A DNA stretch of 64,000 nt from Steinernema hermaphroditum. Lineage: Eukaryota; Nematoda; Chromadorea; Rhabditida; Steinernematidae. The notes under the pieces are model-generated. The model saw nothing but the letters and a program-made list of their open reading frames with translations. It did no database searches and was not told where the DNA came from. The translations under genes and the position numbers were made by a program. The stretch is from NCBI GenBank assembly GCA_030435675.1, contig CM059622.1, positions 3,906,001 through 3,970,000 of the forward strand. Direction: 5' to 3'. Shown piece after piece: positions 56,432 through 64,000 of this stretch; the first letter of the stretch is position 1; each line of letters starts with the position of its first letter.

Positions 56432-57949
56432 TAGAATCCGACTAGGTCAACTAGGATCCATCGATCGGTTTCGAAACGTGCGGGAAAAAAGACCGAAATC
56501 AGTTGCTGATGGTATGCTGTATTTCTAATCCTTCAAGTTTCATCGTTTTACGAAAGCTAAACGCATACGTTTTACAAGAAATAATTTCAAAATTTCTTGT
56601 TGTTCTTTTACAAATAGCCTGAAGAAATGATCCCAATACAAGCCGTCCCGAAACCCCCCTTCTACCAGCGCGCTATCCTTCATTGAGAATCCACACAGAA
56701 AGACTTCGAAAGAACTCAACCACGACACTTTTCCAGAAGAACGGTTCGCTAGGAACTCCAATTATAGTACCGGGGGAGAGGCTGCCCCGATGAGCGCAAA
56801 ACAAACGATCGGCGGCGGATGGCGACGTCGTCGTCAGTCGGCCGTTATCAAAGCGGTCGGCCCGTCGACTACACGTTCGAATACACATTTATCGCTTTCT
56901 TATCGTCCAAGTATGAGGGATGCTGAGTAGGATATAAGTTCACTTTTTCTCTCTGTTTTGTTTGTTTGCTTTGTTGGCTACGTGAAAACATCTTATGAGA
57001 TTTTGAGGGTTTCTAAGAATAGCTTTTGGACTGTTGGGAAAATATTGAATTAGCTCTATTTTTGGAGTGTCTGTGACATTTCGACGAATGATACTTGCGG
57101 TTTAAAAATACGGCTTTATGCTTAGTTCTTAATCCCACCTAAGATACCCTTTGTTTTAGACTTATCATAAAATACTCATAAGACGTACAAGAACATCAAA
57201 TTTCGACCGTCCCCCTGCGACCTGGACCGTTTCCTCAGGAATGAGCTGGGATTTCGACCGTCCCGCATATGCCACCGGACTCCCAACCTTATTTCTGCAA
57301 AATAGCCAGAATCACTGTGGATTTCAGTCGCCACGCACGAGTCATTCGATCCGTCTGATGGAAACCTTAGCTCATTTCTGAAGGGACGGTCCAGGTCCCA
57401 AAAAGGACGGTTCAAATCCTCAGAACAGTTCAAAGCGCAAGAGAATGTACTAAAAGAAGCATCTTTTGTGCAGAAATACTTTCCATTATTCTATTCTTAC
57501 AACCCACCGTTTCGTGAAAATAGATCCTCTGATCATGGTGATAAAATAAGGCAATGATCACAAGACAGCACTCGGCGAATCACGTTTCGCGCTGTCGACC
57601 ACATCTATACTTTTGTTTTGAAAACACCGATTGTGATGCTCTATTTGGAAGCGGTGCAAACTGTGGAAGAACAAAGAACAAACTGATCACGCAACACTAC
57701 GGGGAATGGGAGAAGCTCGGAGTTGGCTTCAGGATAAGGAGTTTGCTAACCAGTGCAGTGGAATGGTAGGTGGAACGGAAATGTTTGCAAGAAGTGGAAC
57801 GGACCAATTATGACAGTTAATTATATTGCGGTGCAAGTAGTTGTCGCTCTGAAAACAGTTCAGAATTGCAGAATGAGTTATGACAGGTTCCGAGATGCCA
57901 ACTGAACCGAGCCGAACCGAAGCCAGACAGTTGGCATCCTGAGACCCTT

Positions 57950-58162
57950 AAGGCACCGCTCTATGTATGCCCTCATTCTTAAATTGACCGTTCGAATCTT
58001 TTGGGACACAATAAATTCAATATATTTCAATATATTATATATATATACAATATCAATTACTGGAGAGTCAGGTGTTCTCTGCTTCTTTCTGTTACCTGGG
58101 GATCCGTAAGGCACCGCTTTATGCCCTTTGACCGTTCGAAATTTTTGGGACACAATAATTTC
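57950..58162. repeat. Diverged direct repeat pair
   Basis: About 60 bp at 57950-58017 (AAGGCACCGCTCTATG ... TTGACCGTTCGAA ... TTTTGGGACACAATAA) recurs at 58108-58162 with small differences and a 12 bp deletion. An AT-rich microsatellite lies between. Meaning unknown. Confidence 0.6.
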
Positions 58163-60945
58163 ACATATAATTCGATTCAATCATACGGCCCTTATTATCT
58201 TTCTTTGCTATGATTCACACTGCGCGTGGTTGTTCACAGGCGGGCCCCTTTTTCGTCAACAACTTCACCCAAGTGTACTACCCAACATTTCATCACCACA
58301 GAACAACTGACATTGATTGCTATTGGAGATTTCCTAAGAGGTGCAAACGGCTTTCTCTCCATAAGACTGACCACCAAATAAAGTACTTTTGTATTCCTAA
58401 TAGTCACAATACGTATAAGTAGATGCTTAGAAGTCCTGAAATCGGACAGCTTTTGGAAAATACAAAAACATTAGACCTCTTCATACTTGGCTATGGAAGT
58501 CCAGATCAATTTAGCGAGATCCTACCCCTTCCAAAAGACCTACCGTCTCCTCAGCATCTCCATTCGTCACTTTCCAGCTGCTCAGTGAAACAAAGACGAA
58601 CAAAGCCTTAGTACAGAAGACTCTGCGCACGTGAAGACGCCGCTGTGGAAGTCGAGGAGGGAGCTGAAGGCGATTATCTGGAACCGTGATCGCTGAACGC
58701 CCCGGAAAACGGCCGCGATATCTGATTTCGGCGACGAAGCGTCACCGTTCTGCTCCGAACGGCTTTCGAGCGTGGCGCCGTAAGCCCGAAGGCCGCGGAG
58801 TGGAGGATGTGGCGAAGACAAAGACGCGAGATCGGAGCGCCGATACTCGTGTTCTCTCCCTGATCTTGGCGATCCTTATCGAGATGCACGGAGGGAAAAA
58901 GGATGTGGAAGTAAGATTAGGGGAGTGAAGGTCGTTTTTGTGGAAAAACGGATATGAGAAATTGGATAAAATCGTGGAAAAGCGAGAAAGAGATCGAATT
59001 TGAACTCGTTCATGAAGTGAAAGTTGCCAACTTTGACAATCTCCACATGACTGACTCAACGGCACTGCCAAGAATGTAAAAGTTCAGATGAAATACCACT
59101 TCTATACAAGGCCGAAAAGCAATAAATCAGTAAAGCCTGCAGGACAACATTCGTCTTTGACCGCTCAGTGATTCTAATGTGACCTGTCACCAAAAGAAAC
59201 ACAAATCAGAGATGACACACACAAACAGCCGATTCAGAAAACTGGAAGATTACCCAAGGATATCACTAAAGAGTCAATTTTTTAGAACCGTTTCCGAAAG
59301 GGTCTGAGTTTGTGATTTCGAATAAGGTGAGATAGGAAAGTATATTTGGAAAGAATATCAATGAATTGAAGTAATATTAAACAAGATCTACCAGTTTTAT
59401 CGTGGTAACATTTCAGATCAGACCATGTCCTCTGGTCACATGTCCGAACGGAAGAGCGGCACCGTGCTCAGATCGGAGAATTATCGTTTCTCATGCATCA
59501 CTCAAGGATATTCCATGGGAATATTTTCAACTTACCACTGCGCATATTTACTTTTATTCCGATCACATTCAACTATTGGTAATGTCGCGGTAGCCGCACC
59601 TATAGCTAGATTGTCCATCATACTTAACCCCGAGGAACCTGTGGCAAGTAAAGTGTTCGAGAATACGACCGGTCCTTTACTCGAGGCACACAAGAATCAC
59701 AAACGATACTATGTATAGGGTGAGGCGAACTGTTTAGACTGTCGACCAAGGGGCATTCCTGATCTGACGTCAACAACCACGTTTGGCTGTATTGTCGCGG
59801 TATGCGATCTTACAGCTAGATTGTCTGGCACACTCAAGTTCAAGAAGATTCGGTTGAGGAATATCTGCGAGAAACGGAAATGATTTAACGTCTACATGAA
59901 GAAGCTATTCAAGAATGCTAGGAAAAACCATCAACAAGAAACAAAAAAAAGATCGCTGTGTGAGAAAAAGAAAGAAACAAAGGGAGATGAGTAACTAACT
60001 ATATCGTCGAGAGAGTATTTGCCTTTTGGGGAACGTTCAGTCTGAAGTGTAAGCGTGCGCGCAAACATGAGTCACCCACAAAGGCGCGCTGTGTGCCTGA
60101 GCCCTAAAAGAACGATCCATGGAATCGAGAGAGAAATATCGACAGAAATTGCTGAGAAATACGGAAGTAAGCTGATCCTATCCTAGATTCGAAATCTCCA
60201 GAGAGATGGGAAGACATGTTTTCGTCTGTCCGATTAGGACACCCCATCTTAAAATATCACACAATTTATCATTGCGTCAGTTCAGTTAAGAGGGTATCGC
60301 TTGCTATTGGAGGCTCGTTGATGGTATCTAGGTGATCCCTATATCAGCTCCCCATCGGCGGATCGTGCATGTTGGCCTCCCCGAAATTTATCTAACCATC
60401 TTTGAAATAGAAGAACTGAACGGATTAAGAATCTATCTAACCACCACTCGATCTGTCTAACCACCATACAAATATCGACTAGCGTCACTGAAAAACATGT
60501 TGAGTATGAGAACAACACGCTTTGATTTGGAACATCACATGCTATTCAACGAGAAAACCAACTCTCTGGCCATACAATAAGCTTGGAACATCCATTCGAA
60601 AACTAGGTAAGGTGAGTCAAATCCATATGCCAGTTAACAGTCATTTAAATGAACAACCATCACTATATAAGGACCCAAATATGACGCAAATCTCAGTTAT
60701 AATCACTGAATTAATAGCCTCAGTCCTAGCCCTACACGAGCACTTTGCGTTAAAAATATTTGCCAGCCAGATTAGTATTAAATAGCGTGATTAGTCTCTG
60801 GGGCTGTTTTCGGTCGAAATTCGTTTAGGATTGCCCTGGAAAAGGCTGTGGATCTTGTTTTGTCGATTGATTTTTCTATCGATTCGGGAAAAAAAAGTCA
60901 GACATGGGGGTTTTAGGAATATATCCTAAAGTTTTAAACCACGTG

Positions 60946-61475
60946 GAGGATCACTCGTGTCGCGGTGGCGAGCGATCGGTCCCTCCGGTCGCTCTCTGAG
61001 CGTCGGGTTGGTCAGACAGCAAACCCCGTGGCAGTTGTGAGTTTTCCGGCTTCCAGAGGTAATTGGGACACCCGGAAGCCGTAGTCCCACCACCGCTGAC
61101 AACAAGATGTCCGACGCCAGAAATCCGACGCCCGACGCTGCGTGAGATGTCACCCCGAAGGTCGCCGACGCTCTGAAGACCGACGAAGACGCAACCCCCG
61201 AACCACGGACACATCTCTCCGTAGCAGATGCGAGCTCAGAAGCCTCCTCTGACGCAGAAGCCTCCTCAAACGCCCCGAGAAGAAGAAGTTCGGCCGCCAT
61301 TTCCGGAGTTTCGCCGATTCCCAGATGCCCCGTGAAGCGCGCCGTCTCCCACCGGTTCGACATCAACGCCGCGCCACGAATGAAGCCGTCTACAAGTGAT
61401 ATCCTCTGTTGTCTATTAATCGGTGTCATGCAAGGCGTAACGCCTTTGATTCATGCAGTAAAACCGTGAAATCGT
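60946..61475 (+). mobile_element. SINE-like retroposon copy 2, older
   Basis: This copy aligns with copy 1 over its length: CGTGTCG and AGCGATCGGTC at the 5' end, the pseudoknot (helix A 61048-61054 with 61074-61080; helix B 61064-61069 with 61084-61089), GAAGACCGACGAAGACGCAA in the middle, and the 3' hairpin AAGGC-GTAAC-GCCTT (61432-61446) followed by TTGATTC and an A-rich tail. Flanks AAACCACGTG (60936-60945) and AAACTACGTG (61476-61485) could be a decayed target duplication with one mismatch. Both helices of the pseudoknot differ from copy 1 by compensatory changes. Confidence 0.75.
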
Positions 61476-64000
61476 AAACTACGTGATTCACTTTAGAACT
61501 TGTTAATGAGAGTCCCCAATCGCTGTGCAGAAGAAAAACTCCAACTTACATTGGAAGAACACAGCGATATTCCATTCCACTCGAAGTTTTGCGCCGGGCT
61601 CCGCAGTGAAATGTATCTACAAATATAGAGTGAACGCCGAAAAAAACGTGTTTCCCTTCCGCATACGTGTAGCAGCGCTCGATGGATTACGGATTGGCAC
61701 TAATTATTCCGCCTACGTGGCAGTTCAAATTCGGATTAAATAAATGCACGAGTTTGGAAGAGATATATGCAAAGAGAGATCGCAAAAGTCAAGGAATGAG
61801 TAGCTTCAAGGGAAAAAAGGAAAAGAAGATTAGAACACGAAATTTCCGAACCTATGTCCACAAATACTTCCGTTGAAGACCGCGATTCTGTCTGGACTGT
61901 AGACGATCGTCTAGAAGGTTCCTTGGATGGCTGTACAGACAGCTCTTGTAGATAATTGACAGTATTCTGCAGGATTGTGGCCGTCGGCGACTGGTTGCGA
62001 CGACAGATACTGTGGGTATCTCGTATGTGGAAAAGGAAAATAATAGATAAAAGGAAGGCCAGAGCACAGAACTGTGGGGCGCCAGAGTATTCTAGTCAAA
62101 CACGAGTAGGTTTGATATGAAACTGTGGCGATGAAAATGAATCATATGGTCGAGGTATGACTGCGTACACAGGGCAGCTGTCCGCATCCTCTAAATGACT
62201 AGTAGATGCTTGGTTTTGCTCACAGTTGGTCACAGTTTGACCATCACCGGATTTTCTGTGATCCTTTGAAACTTAGACAAATTGTGTGCTTTGTCAGCTG
62301 AGGGTCTTGCGAATAAGATGAACGTTTTGGAATAAAGTTAGAAATTACACTGTCGCAGTACATATGAACCGTTAAACCTTGAAGTCTTGGAATCACTTTC
62401 CTCAGACTTTTCTGGATCGAAACAGAATCTGTCAAGAGCTAGTGCCAATATCCCAGGAAAGTTCTTGAAAATGATCAGAATTTTCCAATGACTTCCAACG
62501 ACTTTTTTGAATTGAATCTTTGTAGGAAAAAATAAAATATCGAACGAATAATAGGGTCAGTTTACGAAGTCGGCCAGTGACATTTCTAAAAGGCGTGTTT
62601 ATGTACATTTTACAGAATCGTAAAGTGAGAATTTCATCGGGACATCAGTGAGTATACGGCTGTCTGAAAAAAGATGAATTCATCGAAAGTGATCTCTTTC
62701 AGAGAACTCTGAGAAACTGAAAGTGCTGTAAAGTGTCCTTTGAAATCACAAGAACTAAAGTCCGAAAACAATCGATAAATCACCACACGCGTTCCTCATC
62801 CCCTCCGCCGATCGCTCTCGTGTCCTCTCCACGCACGCCAGGATTCGATCGATCAATAGTAGGTACAAAAGCGACACTTTCCAACGGCACAACAAAGCAC
62901 AGATAGGAGTCGAACAAGTGATGTCGGCTCCTCCGAAAAACAAAGGGCCTGCTTGTGACTGGCGAAGTTCGCAGCTGACACGGTCAGGTTGGCACTCGCG
63001 ACGCGACCAGACGCTGAGGGAAGCCCGAAATCAAAGTTCAAGTCGCGAAGAGTCGCCGCGTCGCCCGATCGGCGGTTCTCTTTAATCCCGGCCGATCTCA
63101 GGATTAGAAACGGTTAGGGTTTAGGTTTGAGAAATAGGATAGAAATGCGAACCGGTATGTTCGAATTGGAAGAGGCTCTTAAATTTATTATACGGTTGGT
63201 TTATAAAAGGAGAAAATTTCGTGAAGCTGATGTCCACCGATAGCCAAAGATGAACTGACTGAGAGTTCGCCTACTGCGTTTCACAAAAATACGAAATGGA
63301 AAAGAAATTTAGTTATTTATTGGGTGCAACATCGTCTAAATTCAATCCATGTCCAACGTACCTACTCCATGGAATGGCAAGTCTAAATGGCAATTCTGTT
63401 TTAAACCGAACTTCGAATCCGACTCACAGACCCGCGACACCAAGGGTCACCTTTCCGAGAAGGTGCCCACGAAATCGAGGAGAACGCACTCCATAACCGA
63501 CGTCGACCTCCTCCATGGATCGTCGTTTAAATGGCAATTCTTCTGTTGTGCTCTTGTGTGCTGTTGTGCTTTTGTTTGAGATGGTAAATACCTTCCCGGA
63601 TGCCTAAAATGTAGGTTCCGGGGATCCAAACTCCGGAGAACCTCGAGATGCGGAGATGTATGTCCCATTACGTTTTTCTGAAGATATCATCAGTGTCCGG
63701 GGCGCAAATGTCCTAGTACCGAAAGTGGCACACCTACGTGAGAGGCCGGAAGTCTACATGCGACATCCAGACTATTTACTGTCTATTCCACTCTACCTCC
63801 ATGTTATTTATGATTTGAGCCATGAATAAAGTGGTTGAATAAATAGATCTTTGCCCAGGTAATTCAACCACATATATCCAGGGATGACCGAATGCTTCCT
63901 TTTTCAGTTTCCCCCAATTGACTCCGTAATCTCACAACACAACACATTTATTACTCGAAGAAGAGAACGGAAGAGATACGAGTGGGAGGAGGAGAGTACA

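Larger units (their letters stand above)
55137..64000. other. 8.9 kb gene-poor region to the right edge
   Basis: No gene was recognised. It holds a mariner-like element, a SINE-like copy, two tandem-repeat pairs (57950-58162; near 59580 and 59791) and an AT microsatellite near 58020-58055. CpG-richer patches near 56.8, 58.65-58.9 and 62.8-63.1 kb might be promoters or first exons, possibly of the Aster gene, but no splice-consistent coding was found. Confidence 0.45.

Noticed and set aside
1..64000. CRISPR array, prokaryotic operon or phage features
   Set aside because: Spliced genes with eukaryotic domains throughout; no direct-repeat/spacer array or bacterial signals were seen.
1..64000. 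Spliced-leader RNA, rRNA or snRNA genes
   Set aside because: No match to the SL1 core, 5S or U-snRNA landmarks was spotted by eye; a covariance-model search would be needed to exclude diverged ones.

Overview
This window is nuclear DNA of a nematode. Genes have many exons with mostly 40-50 bp GT-AG introns and TTTCAG-type acceptors. Clear orthologues of VPS25, TRMT61A, RPS6, RBM12, GRAMD1/Aster, an SR-protein kinase and a plasma-membrane Na+/H+ exchanger lie beside nematode-style genes (an F-box-like 'MDSVPF' protein, small basic chromatin-like proteins, a VAP/MSP-domain protein). The F-box-like protein and intron sizes would suit a clade IV or V free-living or entomopathogenic worm such as Steinernema, but the genus is a guess.

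Layout. 1-3.4 kb: nhx-type exchanger (minus, cut by the left edge). 5.3-6.9 kb: SRPK-like kinase (plus). 7.4-8.0 kb: F-box-like gene (minus). 8.1-15.9 kb: no gene seen. 15.9-17.1 kb: secreted cysteine-rich protein (plus). 17.5-18.8 kb: two tandem basic, chromatin-like genes (minus). 19.0-19.9 kb: VAP-like MSP-domain gene (plus). 20.3-23.2 kb: lamin/intermediate-filament-like gene with an internal tandem duplication, interrupted by a 500 bp inverted-repeat transposon. 23.7-24.7 kb: HAD phosphatase (minus). 25.2-27.4 kb: TANGO6/RTP1-like pseudogene interrupted by a SINE-like retroposon. 27.7-28.6 kb: rps-6 (minus). 30.4-39.0 kb: a plus-strand run of vps-25, trmt61a copy 1, an RBM12 orthologue and trmt61a copy 2. 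39.3-44.3 kb: Aster/GRAMD1 (minus), with a probable upstream exon at 55.1 kb; the 10.7 kb intron between them holds an intronless gene on the same strand. 55.5-64 kb: gene-poor, with a mariner-like element and a second near-full copy of the SINE-like repeat.

The ordinary genes cover pH and ion homeostasis, SR-protein phosphorylation, ESCRT-II sorting, tRNA m1A58 methylation, ribosomes, and ER contact-site lipid transfer. The vps-25 stop and trmt61a-1 start overlap (TAATG).

The most unusual material is mobile-element biology. A foldback MITE with a TTA target duplication and a retroposon with a 13 bp target duplication each sit inside a coding exon, and removing either on paper restores the host reading frame. 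The retroposon family has an H-type pseudoknot supported by compensatory changes in both helices and a second covarying hairpin near its 3' end. I do not recognise this family.
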